Source of the DNA: Xanthomonas sp. Leaf148
GTDB taxonomy: Bacteria > Pseudomonadota > Gammaproteobacteria > Xanthomonadales > Xanthomonadaceae
Assembly: GCF_001423585.1 (NCBI RefSeq)
Contig: NZ_LMOP01000008.1
Coordinates: forward strand, 1,687,118 to 1,751,117
DNA: 64,000 nucleotides
Direction of reading: 5' to 3'
The position numbers and the translations under genes are program-made. This document shows positions 56,219 to 64,000 of this stretch, one piece after another. How positions within the stretch are numbered: the stretch's first letter is position 1; each line of letters opens with the position of its first letter. The notes beneath the pieces are model-generated. The model saw only the letters and a list, made by a program, of their open reading frames with translations. It did not search any database and was not told where the DNA came from.

Positions 56219-57115
56219 ATGGTGGAAATTCTATTCGAGGCCGATGAGCGCGCGATGGAGAACCTGATGGAGGGCCCTTGGGTCATCATCCAGGAAAAAT
56301 CCTACGGACCGTCGCGCAGGATTGCGTTGTTCAACAAGAGCGGCTTCGAAAAATACAGCCAACTCATCGATACGTATGCGTGCGACGGATTTTCGATCGC
56401 GCCTGAGGACGTCGTGCAGGGCGAGCTGAAAGCGCATTTTTCCCCCGATTTTGGCAAGGTGAAAAAACGCGACGCGATTGTCGAGATCGGCATACAGGGC
56501 GAAGGCGCCTTTGCCGACGACTTCGATTATGACGTGTTCAAAACCTTTAAGAATGTCAAAGCGCTGACGACGCATGGGGTATCGTTTGGACCTGTGCTGC
56601 CAATGCTTTTTCCCAAGCTGGAAGCATGGGAAAACCTTGGGTGGAAAAGCAATACGCTTCATTCGCTCAACGGCAGTTGGGCCAGGCTTTCGCGTCTGTC
56701 CATCCACGGGTTGAGTGGGTCGCTTCACGTGTTCGACGACCGGCCTATCCGAAAGCTTTTCCTGATCGCGTCAACGATCAAGAATATCGCTGAGATTGCA
56801 CGTTACAAATCACTTGAAGTCTTGCAGTTCGTCTCCTGTCGTATTGCGGGCGACGTTTCATCACTTTCGCAGCTCGCAACGCTACGTTCGGTGCGCTTCG
56901 AAGGCAAAAACAAGCTGGAAGGTTGGGACGGCCTCAGGAGCGAAACGCTGCGGAATTTCTGGGCAACGCATCTGCCGTGCGAATTTCTTGAAGAAAACTT
57001 CCCGAACATCGAGAACACTGTCGTCAATACCTACCGGAGCAAGGACCCATTCCGGAAGATTGGCGGAGATCCAGACAAGATCGAAGAGGAGTTCGGCAGC
57101 ATATTCACCGAATGA
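56219..57115 (+). CDS. Orphan protein with leucine-rich-like repeats, lower GC
   Basis: I do not recognise a named family. The 298-residue cytoplasmic product has no signal peptide; its C-terminal half has repeat-like segments with regular hydrophobic spacing, such as YKSLEVLQFVSCRI, LSQLATLRSVRFEG and GLRSETLRNFWATH, resembling leucine-rich or pentapeptide-type solenoids seen in immunity and anti-toxin proteins. Codons are richer in A/T (AAA, AAT, TTT) than in all neighbours, which suggests acquisition. The ATG at 56219 has AAAGGAG at 8 bases; upstream in-frame ATGs at 56183 lack one. No toxin-like partner is adjacent. Confidence 0.75.
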   Translation: MVEILFEADERAMENLMEGPWVIIQEKSYGPSRRIALFNKSGFEKYSQLIDTYACDGFSIAPEDVVQGELKAHFSPDFGKVKKRDAIVEIGIQGEGAFADDFDYDVFKTFKNVKALTTHGVSFGPVLPMLFPKLEAWENLGWKSNTLHSLNGSWARLSRLSIHGLSGSLHVFDDRPIRKLFLIASTIKNIAEIARYKSLEVLQFVSCRIAGDVSSLSQLATLRSVRFEGKNKLEGWDGLRSETLRNFWATHLPCEFLEENFPNIENTVVNTYRSKDPFRKIGGDPDKIEEEFGSIFTE

Positions 57116-57236
57116 TCCGCTGCCTCACGCTAAGCTGATTGTGTGTCAGGACTGAAAGCAAACAACCAATGACTAACCCGATGACGCGCCGCCTGCCTGC
57201 GCGCGAGCTCCACCTTTGCCACTCGGAGCGTCCTGC

Positions 57237-58607
57237 ATGAGTGCGCGCTACGACTACGACGTGGTGATTCTGGGTGGCGGTTCCGGCGGCCTGGCGGCCG
57301 GATTTCGCGCGGCAAAGTACGGCGCACGCGTGGCGATCATGGAGCCTAATGAATTAGGCGGTACCTGCGTCAATCTTGGTTGCGTGCCGAAAAAAGCGAT
57401 GTGGTTGGCGGCCGATCTGGCTGGCAAGATCGAGCTCGCTAGTGCGCTCGGTTTCGATGTGCCGCGACCGACGCTGGCATGGCAGGAACTGGTCACCCAT
57501 CGGCAGGGCTATATCGCCAACATCCACGCCAGTTATCGGCGTCGACTCGATGAAGACGGCGTGGTGCTGATTCCGCAACGCGGCGTGTTGCAGGACCGCC
57601 ATACGCTCATGGGGGAGGATGGGGTGCCGGTGACGGCCGAGCACATCGTGATCGCAACCGGTGCGCATCCGCTACGCCCGAACGTGGACGGCGCCGAACA
57701 CGGCGAAGTCTCGGACGACTTTTTCAATCTCTGTCATGCACCTGCGCAGGTGGCGATTATCGGCGGTGGCTATATCGCGGTGGAAATCGCTGGCCTGCTG
57801 CAGGCACTGGGTAGTCGCGTGCATCTCTATGTGCAGGGCGACCGGTTGCTGGAACGTTTCGATGCGGAACTGACGCTGCAGTTGGCCGACAACCTGCGCC
57901 ATTTGGGAGTGCGCCTGCATTTCGGTTTCACCACTACTGCCCTCGAACGCGATGCGCAGGGCGGGCTGCGCGTGCATGGCCATCCGGCGCACCCGCGCGA
58001 GCAGGGCAACGATGTGTTCGACAAGGTGTTCTTCGCCATTGGCCGACGCGCCAATACCGCAGGCCTGGGTCTGGATACGGTGGGTGTGGCGCTGGGCGAG
58101 AAGGGCGAAGTAGTGGTGGACGATGCTCAGACCACCAGTGTGCCGAACATCCATGCAATCGGCGATGTTGGCGGCAAGGTCGGGCTGACGCCGGTGGCGA
58201 TTGCCGCCGGACGTAAATTGATGGATCGGCTGTTCGGCAATCAACCGGATGCGCGCATGGACTACGACGGCGTGCCGAGCGTGGTGTTTTCGCACCCGCC
58301 GCTCGGCCATGTCGGACTCACTGAAGAGCAGGCACGCGCGCGTTACGATGGCGCGGTACGCGTGTATCGCAGCAACTTCCGTCCGATGTTGCATGCCCTG
58401 GCCGACGCGCCGCAACGCAGCCTGTTCAAGCTGATCTGCGTGGGCGAGGAAGAGCGCGTGGTCGGCGTGCACCTGCTGGGCGAAAGCGCCGACGAAATAC
58501 TGCAGGGCTTTGCCGTGGCGGTGAAGATGGGCGCGACCAAGCGCGACTTCGATGAGACAGTGGCGATCCATCCCACGTCGTCGGAAGAGATCGTGTTGAT
58601 GCATTGA
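57237..58607 (+). CDS. gor: Glutathione reductase
   Basis: NADPH-dependent flavoenzyme that keeps glutathione reduced. The 456-residue product has the FAD-binding GGGSGGLAAGFRAAKYGA, the redox-active GGTCVNLGCVPKK near residue 45, the NADPH-binding IIGGGYIAVEIAG near 180, a second FAD motif IHAIGDV and the C-terminal histidine block HPTSSEE. All catalytic elements are present. The ATG at 57237 is preceded by GGAGCGTCCTGC. Confidence 0.94.
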   Translation: MSARYDYDVVILGGGSGGLAAGFRAAKYGARVAIMEPNELGGTCVNLGCVPKKAMWLAADLAGKIELASALGFDVPRPTLAWQELVTHRQGYIANIHASYRRRLDEDGVVLIPQRGVLQDRHTLMGEDGVPVTAEHIVIATGAHPLRPNVDGAEHGEVSDDFFNLCHAPAQVAIIGGGYIAVEIAGLLQALGSRVHLYVQGDRLLERFDAELTLQLADNLRHLGVRLHFGFTTTALERDAQGGLRVHGHPAHPREQGNDVFDKVFFAIGRRANTAGLGLDTVGVALGEKGEVVVDDAQTTSVPNIHAIGDVGGKVGLTPVAIAAGRKLMDRLFGNQPDARMDYDGVPSVVFSHPPLGHVGLTEEQARARYDGAVRVYRSNFRPMLHALADAPQRSLFKLICVGEEERVVGVHLLGESADEILQGFAVAVKMGATKRDFDETVAIHPTSSEEIVLMH

Positions 58608-59320
58608 TGCATTGATGTGTGGGCGTGTGTTGCGCAATGAACGACGGCGTCTTCAGTTGCGTGCGGGAAGGGATGGAAGCGGCGCAGGTAAGGCAGGCGG
58701 AGCGCGAGGTGGAAGCAAAAGGCGAAGCGTGAAGCGCAACTAGGCCCCCTCCGGCGGGGAGTGGCTGGGGGCACGGTTGGTCAGCAAGGGAGCTTAGGCA
58801 ACGCTGACGCTGCGCTTGGCGATACCGACCATGTGCTCATGCGACGTAGCGCCGGGTTCTAAGCGCTTTGCTGTTTGGATGTCCGAGGCTTCGCACGGAC
58901 ACTCACTCCAACCGCTCTCCCAGCGGGAGAGGGGCTTTTGAGTCTTTCTCTCAAGAGATGGATTGTGATGCCGCAGCTTTCAATGTTGCGCACTGCTTGA
59001 TGCCTTGCTTGCTCGGCTCTGTGTGGCTTCGCCCGTACCCTCACCCCAACCCCTCTCCCGGCGGGAGAGGGGCTTTTGAGTTTTTACGTCGTGAACGCAT
59101 CGGGCAACGCGCTCGGTCGCAGAAGCTTCGTGGCGCTGCTGTCATTTAGGACGGCTCAAAGAACGTCGCGAGCCGTCGTCAGGTGGGTGCGGACGGCGCG
59201 TTTAGAATCGGTGTGTACGGAGTGGCACATGCCGCATCGAGCGCCGGCCGCGCCCGCCTGGCGGTGAGCACAGTCGTGCTGTTAGCTGTCCTTAGTCGCG
59301 TCAGCTGGCATTCTTGCCGG
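58608..59320. repeat. Intergenic region with two CTCTCCC/GGGAGAG dyad repeats
   Basis: Two copies of a unit ending in CTCTCCC(A/G)GCGGGAGAGGGGCTTTTGAGT lie at 58909-58944 and 59051-59084, each preceded by GGCTTCGC. They share the stem with the array at 1899-2580 but not the unit length. The GGGGCTTTTGAGT tails may act as weak terminators. No gene is seen in this 700-base stretch. Confidence 0.85.
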
Positions 59321-59734
59321 ATGTCCAAACCTCGCCAGCCCGCGTTGCGTCCATTTGCATCTGCCAAGTCCGCAGAGCCTGCCTCTCAAAAGCCAGTAGC
59401 GCTCTCAAGCGAGCAGGCACGGCTGCGCATTCTTGACGTCATTCGCGCCATTCCTGTCGGTCAGGTTGCCGGCTACGGTGAGGTCGCTACGCGTGCCGGG
59501 TTGCCTGGGCGTGCGCGCATGGTGGCGCGTGTGCTCAGTGGCAATGACGACCCGGATCTACCCTGGCATCGCGTGCTTCGTAGCGATGGCCGGATTGCGT
59601 TGCCGCCGGGATCGCCCGGCTACGACGAGCAGTGCCAGCGGCTGCGTTCCGAGGGGGTGCCGGTGGTGCAGGGGCGGGTACGCCGCGCCACGGCCGCGCA
59701 GCGGCTGGATGCGGCCGTGTGGGGTCCTTCATAA
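59321..59734 (+). CDS. atl: Alkyltransferase-like protein (ATL)
   Basis: Binds O6-alkylguanine in DNA and flags it for nucleotide excision repair without itself transferring the alkyl group. The 137-residue product has the MGMT DNA-binding fold (VIRAIPVGQVAGYGEVATRAGLPGRARMVAR with the arginine finger) but its active-site motif is PWHR with Trp82 in place of the catalytic cysteine of PCHR. That change defines ATLs such as E. coli YbaZ. The first 30 residues are Ser/Ala/Pro-rich. The ATG at 59321 was preferred to an upstream frame. Confidence 0.92.
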   Translation: MSKPRQPALRPFASAKSAEPASQKPVALSSEQARLRILDVIRAIPVGQVAGYGEVATRAGLPGRARMVARVLSGNDDPDLPWHRVLRSDGRIALPPGSPGYDEQCQRLRSEGVPVVQGRVRRATAAQRLDAAVWGPS

Positions 59735-59775
59735 CGCTGCCGTTATCATCGACAGCATTCAGAAGGAATGCCGCC

Positions 59776-60477
59776 ATGCCTCAATTGCCGCCCGTCACCA
59801 AAGCACTGTTGATCGCCAATATCGGTTTGTTCTTGCTGCAGTGGGCCTTGGGCGATCTGGGGGCGGGGGTGTTGCCATCCGACTCCACCTTGTCGTGGCT
59901 CATGCTGTGGCCGATTTCCAACGGCTTTGATGCGTTCTCGCCCGGCGCCAGCTTCATGCCGTGGCAGTTGCTGACTTATGCGTTTCTGCATGGTGGTTTC
60001 AACCATCTGTTCTTCAACATGCTGGCGCTTTTCATGTTCGGCGCGCCGCTGGAACAGACCTGGGGGCAGAAACGTTTTCTGACTTACTACCTGGTGTGCG
60101 TGGCTGGCGCTGGTCTCTGCCAGCTGCTGATGGCGTGGTTTACCCAGAGTGGTGCACCGGTGGTGGGCGCTTCCGGTGGCGTGTTCGGGCTGTTGTTGGC
60201 CTACGGCATGCTGTTCCCGACGCAGCGCGTGATGCTGCTATTTCCGCCGATCCCGATGAAGGCGCGCACGTTCGTGATCGTGTTCGGCGCGATCGAACTG
60301 TTTCTCGGCGCCACCGGCTGGCAGCCGGGCGTGGCGCACTTTGCGCACCTGGGCGGCATGCTGTTCGGCTGGTTGATGATCCGCTACTGGCGCGGCCAGT
60401 CGCCGTTTGGCGGTAGTGGTGGTCGTAAGGGTGGCGGCGGAAAGGGACGCAAGCCGCCGCTGCGCGTGGTGCGCTGA
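59776..60477 (+). CDS. Rhomboid family intramembrane serine protease
   Basis: Membrane protease that cleaves transmembrane helices. The 233-residue product has six helices, the FNHLFFNMLALFMFG loop, catalytic serine in GASGG (Ser133) and the catalytic histidine in AHLGG (His191). The C-terminus is a basic Gly/Lys/Arg-rich cytoplasmic tail. The GAAGGAATG site precedes the ATG at 59776. It lies 41 bases after the ATL gene, and the two may be co-transcribed. Confidence 0.94.
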   Translation: MPQLPPVTKALLIANIGLFLLQWALGDLGAGVLPSDSTLSWLMLWPISNGFDAFSPGASFMPWQLLTYAFLHGGFNHLFFNMLALFMFGAPLEQTWGQKRFLTYYLVCVAGAGLCQLLMAWFTQSGAPVVGASGGVFGLLLAYGMLFPTQRVMLLFPPIPMKARTFVIVFGAIELFLGATGWQPGVAHFAHLGGMLFGWLMIRYWRGQSPFGGSGGRKGGGGKGRKPPLRVVR

Positions 60478-60510
60478 GTCGGGCGACGGTTTGCCGGGTC
60501 GGCATGAGTT

Positions 60511-60582
60511 GTAGGAGTGACCCTAGGCCCGATTAAAGGTGGCCGGTAAGGCCGCATCGCGGCCAGGGCCGCTCCTACGAGA
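60511..60582. repeat. Diverged single copy of hairpin repeat
   Basis: TTGTAGGAGTGACCCTAGGC at the left and GGCCAGGGCCGCTCCTACGA at the right are imperfect inverted ends like those at 12437-12992. It is a single, shorter copy downstream of the rhomboid gene. Confidence 0.75.
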
Positions 60583-60753
60583 GCAGGGTGGCGGACGGCT
60601 TGTCGCGGTGGAAGTAGATAAGGCAATCGTGGATCTAGCGACCAGCGGATTAGGCAACGAGTTGGCTGAAATGCAGGTCCGGAGAGAGGCTTGGCTAGGC
60701 AGAAAGCGGATCTAGCGGAAGGCGAGTCGAGCTAAAAGCGGATCCGGCGATAG

Positions 60754-60813
60754 GCAGATCAGGCGAAAAGCAGATCAGGCGAAAAGCAGATCAGGCGAAA
60801 GGCAGATCAAGCA
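60754..60813. repeat. 16-bp tandem repeat (GCAGATCAGGCGAAAA)
   Basis: Three near-perfect 16-base units and a partial fourth begin at 60754. Degenerate relatives continue upstream to about 60690 and downstream to 60865. No gene lies between 60478 and 60966. Confidence 0.88.
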
Positions 60814-60900
60814 ACGACGGCTTGAGCAAAACGCAAATCAATCCGAAACGGATCAAGCGGAAAAACAGAGCAGGCATTTTCCGTCACGGATATCTGGGAC

Positions 60901-60933
60901 AAAAAAAGAGCGCGAAATCCGCGCTCTTTTTTT
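60901..60933. terminator. Strong bidirectional terminator
   Basis: AAAAAAAGAGCGCG and CGCGCTCTTTTTTT form a perfect 14-bp hairpin with a 5-base loop, 34 bases beyond the M13 peptidase stop on its strand. Confidence 0.93.
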
Positions 60934-60966
60934 ATTGCCGATCTGTACTGCCGATCGTGTCGGGGC

Positions 60967-62979
60967 TCAGCGCCAGATCTTGATCTGCTCTGCGTCCACG
61001 CGCTGCATCGGCTGGCCTGCCTTACAGGTGAAGGCTGCACCGAACTCCGGCAGGTTGGACAGCGGGCCGTTGGTGCGCCACTGGCCCGGTGCGCGGATGT
61101 CGGCGCTTGCGCGCTGCACCGCTTCGTTCGGCGACAACTGCTGTGCCCACAGGCCGGCCCAGGCAGTGAAGAACGCCTGCTTGTCGGCTTCGGTGGCTGC
61201 CGGTTGCGCCTTGCTGAAGGCCTGCCAGGCCAGTTCGACACCGGCCAGATCGGCCAGGTTCTCTTCGGCGGTCTGCGCGCCGTTGACCTTGACGTTGGGC
61301 ACGCCCGGGTACGGGTAGGCGGCGAACTGGTTGGCCACCTTGCCGGTCAGCTCGGTCCAGCTGCTCTTTTCGGCAGGTGTCCACCAGCTGCGCAGCTCGC
61401 CCTTGGCGTCGACCAGCGAGCCCTTAGCATCGATCGCGCGGGTGAGTTCGTGCGCGACCAGTGCACCGTAGGCGCCGTACTGGGCCGCCGGTGTGCCGCC
61501 GGTGGTCAGCACCGGTGCCTGCAACACCGCAGCGGTGACGATCAGGCGGTTTTGCGCGATGTCGTAGGCCACTGCCGGCTGCTGCGGCAGCACGTCCCAG
61601 CGACGGTCTGCGTTGCCCTTGCCGATGCGCTTCATTTCCTCGCGGTGACGCCAGGTCGAGGCGATCAGCATGTTGCCGCCGAAGCTGCCGCGGCCCATCG
61701 GTTGCACGGTGTAGTCCAGATCGCGTCGCGGCGCGCCGACTTCGATCTTCATCGCGGCCAGCTTGGCCTTGGCTTCGGCGACGGCTTCGCCATTGCCCCA
61801 GCCGGTACGCTCCAGCGCGGCCAGCTGCGCATCGCGCACCTGGTCGGCAATGGCCTCGGCCTGGCGGCGGGTGTCGCTGCTCAGGTAGCGCGCGACGTAT
61901 TCGCGACCCAGCATCGGGCCGGCAGCCACGTTGATGGCGTCCAGCACCTGCTGCCAGCGCTGCGGCGGCATCGCATCACCGCGCAGCAGACGGCCGCGGA
62001 ACTGGTATTCGGCATCGTGGAAGCTCTTGGACAGGTACGGCGCCATCGCATCGCCCACGCGCCAGCGCAGGTAGGCCTTCCACTGCTCCGGCTTGATGCT
62101 GACGATCATGCTGTCGAGCTGCTTGAACATCGCCGGGTCGGCCATCGACACCAGGTCGTCCTTGACGCCCTGCGCTTCCAGGAAGTCGGCCAGGCGCAGG
62201 TTCTTGTACTGCTTGGTCAGCTCCTTGGTGGCGATCGGCGCGTAGTTGTTGAACGGGTTGTTGATGCCCTGCACCGACTGCGCGCTACGCGCCAGCGCGG
62301 TTTCGATCTGCAGCACGGAGGCGGCATCGGCGTCGAGCTTGTCGGCCGGGGTGCCGGTCAGCGCCAGGATCTGCTTGACGTAGGCGCGGTAGCGGCCCAT
62401 CAGCGCCTGGGTATCGGCATCGGTGCGGGTGTAGAAGGCCGGGTCCGGCAGGCCCATGCCGCCTTGCATGAAGTAGCCGATGTGGCGGTCGAGCGCCTTC
62501 AGGTCCACGTCCGGGCCGAAGTTGAAGCCGACCGGGATGCCGACCTGATGCAGTGCGGCGATCGAAGCGGACACATCCTTGGCTTTCTTGATTGCGTCGA
62601 TACGCGACAGCAAGGGAGCGATCGGATTGGAACCGTCCTTCTCCACCGCCGCCTCATCCAGGCCACTGGCCCAGAAGTCGCCCAGCAGCTTCTGCACGTT
62701 GCCCTGCGGCGTCTTCATCGACGCGTCCAGCAATTCGCGTTGCTGCTGCAGGGCGCGCTCGGACAGCTGGCCCAGCGCGGTCACGGCGCCGGCCTGCGGC
62801 ACCGGGTTGGCCTTGAGCCAGCTGGCGTTGGCGTAGTCGTAGAAATTGGTGCAGGCCGCAGACACGGCCGGGGCCTTGGGGGCTGCCTTCTTCTTGCGAG
62901 CGGCGTCGGCGTCGGGGGCGGACAGCAGCGTGATCAGGCTGAAGCCAAGAGCGAGGGCAAGCGGGCGAATGGTGGGCAT
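60967..62979 (-). CDS. M13 family peptidase homologue with altered zinc motif
   Basis: Secreted homologue of neprilysin/PepO zinc endopeptidases (670 residues). A signal peptide ends near DADAA; the M13 N-terminal lobe begins at CTNFYDYANASWLKANPVP. In the catalytic lobe the expected HExxH reads HELTR at residues 510-514, so the second zinc-ligand histidine is Arg514. The later ExxAD motif is kept (E573 in ENLADLAG). The NAYY-type substrate motif upstream of HExxH is also not clear. Loss of a zinc ligand predicts an inactive or altered enzyme. It sits next to an intact paralogue and ends at a strong terminator. Confidence 0.9.
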   Translation of the reverse strand: MPTIRPLALALGFSLITLLSAPDADAARKKKAAPKAPAVSAACTNFYDYANASWLKANPVPQAGAVTALGQLSERALQQQRELLDASMKTPQGNVQKLLGDFWASGLDEAAVEKDGSNPIAPLLSRIDAIKKAKDVSASIAALHQVGIPVGFNFGPDVDLKALDRHIGYFMQGGMGLPDPAFYTRTDADTQALMGRYRAYVKQILALTGTPADKLDADAASVLQIETALARSAQSVQGINNPFNNYAPIATKELTKQYKNLRLADFLEAQGVKDDLVSMADPAMFKQLDSMIVSIKPEQWKAYLRWRVGDAMAPYLSKSFHDAEYQFRGRLLRGDAMPPQRWQQVLDAINVAAGPMLGREYVARYLSSDTRRQAEAIADQVRDAQLAALERTGWGNGEAVAEAKAKLAAMKIEVGAPRRDLDYTVQPMGRGSFGGNMLIASTWRHREEMKRIGKGNADRRWDVLPQQPAVAYDIAQNRLIVTAAVLQAPVLTTGGTPAAQYGAYGALVAHELTRAIDAKGSLVDAKGELRSWWTPAEKSSWTELTGKVANQFAAYPYPGVPNVKVNGAQTAEENLADLAGVELAWQAFSKAQPAATEADKQAFFTAWAGLWAQQLSPNEAVQRASADIRAPGQWRTNGPLSNLPEFGAAFTCKAGQPMQRVDAEQIKIWR

Positions 62980-63165
62980 CGAGAAGAAGGGTGGCCAGAG
63001 TAAAGTCGGCGAAGTTTAGCAAGGCTGCGCCTCGCGCAGGCGGGGGCCCGCCGCCGTTCGTCATCGGTACCGGTAATTTGCATGAATGCGACAGGCCCGC
63101 GGGTGCGGGCCTGTGCGTGTAGCTATCGTGTTGGAAGCGTTTGCAGGTAGTGACTCGCGCAGCGC

Positions 63166-64000
63166 CTACCAGATCACCACGCGGTCTTTCTCAGCCCGCA
63201 CCATTGCGTCGCCAGGTTTGCACGCAAACGCGGTGGCGAACTGCGGCATGTTCGAAGGTGCGGCGATGGCCCGCAGATTGTCGGGTGAGTGGGGGTCGCT
63301 TGCGAGGTAGACCAGCTGTTGCTGCTCGCGTGTGAGTCCACGCCAGTTACGCGCAAAGCCCAGGAAAAACCGCTGCTCGGGGCTGTACCCGTCAATAGTC
63401 GCAACGCCCTCGGGGTGCTGACGCAGCGCGGTCTGCAGCGCGTCGTAGGCAATGTTGATACCACCCAGGTCGGCGATGTTTTCGCCCAGGGTGAGTCTGC
63501 CGTTGACATGCATGTTGGGGTGACTGGGCAAGGGAACATAGGCATCGAACTGCTTCACCAAGCCGTCTGCACGTTGCTCAAATGCCTTGCGATCCTGCGC
63601 AGTCCACCAATTGACGTTGTTGCCCGCGCCATCGAACTGGCTGCCTTGATCGTCGAATCCATGCGTGGCTTCGTGCCCGATGATCGCACCGATGGCGCCG
63701 TAGTTCAGGGCGTCGTCGGCGTTGGCATCGAAGAACGGCGGTTGCAGGATGCCGGCCGGGAAATTGATGGTGTTGGTACTTGGGCTGTAGTACGCATTGA
63801 CCGTCTGCGGAGGCATCGACCAACGCTTGCGATCGGTGGGTTTGCCGATCTGGGCGATATCGTAGTGATAATTGAACTTGGCAGCGGCTTGAAGATTGCG
63901 GTAGTAGGCACCGGGAACGATCTCCAGCCCCGACCAGTCACGCCAGGTGTCCGGATAGCCGATCTTGGGCAGGAAGGCCTCCCACTTTGCAAGCGCCTTT
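63166..64000 (-). CDS. M13 family zinc metallopeptidase (5' end outside window)
   Basis: C-terminal part of a neprilysin/PepO-type secreted endopeptidase. The visible 277 residues include NAYYSPSTNTINFPAGILQPPFF, the intact zinc motif HEATH in GHEATHGFDDQGSQFD, the third ligand in ENIADLGG and the terminal CKPGDAMVRAEKDRVVIW. The frame is open from the window end through PDTWRDWSGLEIV, so the start lies beyond 64000. It precedes the altered M13 homologue on the same strand by about 190 bases, so the pair arose probably by tandem duplication. Confidence 0.93.
   Translation of the reverse strand, partial: KALAKWEAFLPKIGYPDTWRDWSGLEIVPGAYYRNLQAAAKFNYHYDIAQIGKPTDRKRWSMPPQTVNAYYSPSTNTINFPAGILQPPFFDANADDALNYGAIGAIIGHEATHGFDDQGSQFDGAGNNVNWWTAQDRKAFEQRADGLVKQFDAYVPLPSHPNMHVNGRLTLGENIADLGGINIAYDALQTALRQHPEGVATIDGYSPEQRFFLGFARNWRGLTREQQQLVYLASDPHSPDNLRAIAAPSNMPQFATAFACKPGDAMVRAEKDRVVIW

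Overview
The window is a GC-rich (about 65 %) bacterial chromosome segment. Its gene content and order fit Xanthomonas or a very close relative (Lysobacteraceae): leuS-lptE-holA-nadD-rsfS, maf-rng-yhdP-tldD, darP/tldE and tilS/xseB/ispA blocks, large Oar-like TonB-dependent receptors, M13 and M35 secreted peptidases, and many short intergenic repeats of the kind common in xanthomonads. I see no rRNA, tRNA, CRISPR array, insertion sequence or prophage. The window is mostly core chromosome, with accessory patches and repeat-filled gaps.

Layout. 1-2.6 kb: the 3' part of an ABC exporter, then an 8-bp tandem repeat and an array of about 167-bp repeats. 2.6-8.3 kb: DUF885 lipoprotein, GFA-family protein overlapping a DUF4349 lipoprotein, a small acidic protein, and an ArsR regulator with a DUF2867 protein. 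8.6-13.3 kb: divergent LysR/EamA pair, periplasmic cyclophilin, DUF4442 thioesterase-like protein, then a 1-kb gap with tandem hairpin repeats. 13.3-21.2 kb: CnoX-type thioredoxin, membrane protein, then leuS, lptE, holA, nadD and rsfS, which link tRNA charging, LPS export, replication, NAD synthesis and ribosome silencing. 21.2-25.1 kb: a J-domain-like gene and a convergent phoX-like gene lie between rsfS and rlmH, followed by a broken copy of the rlmH 3' end. 25.5-29.6 kb: TonB and a large TonB-dependent receptor.

29.9-41.7 kb: SIMPL-domain protein, maf-rng-yhdP, an opposed DUF6065 gene, tldD, darP and tldE. 42-50.9 kb: DUF4870 protein, secreted M35 metallopeptidase, ispA-xseB, tilS, alkaline phosphatase lipoprotein, DAACS symporter and a methyltransferase. 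50.9-64 kb: membrane protein, acyl-CoA thioesterase, two NlpC/P60 hydrolases, SlyD, DUF418 protein, a lower-GC orphan with leucine-rich-like repeats, glutathione reductase, an alkyltransferase-like protein, a rhomboid protease, and two tandem M13 peptidases, the second cut by the window edge.

The most notable observations are: an M13 peptidase whose HExxH zinc motif reads HELTR, next to an intact paralogue; a low-complexity extension of about 70 residues on NadD that contains a genomic repeat in frame and has no internal ATG, GTG or TTG start; a duplicated rlmH fragment; a two-gene ArsR/DUF2867 module with a palindromic operator candidate; and several distinct intergenic repeat families. I did not find a clear multi-gene undescribed system. 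Gene names rest on recognition of families and motifs, not on database searches.
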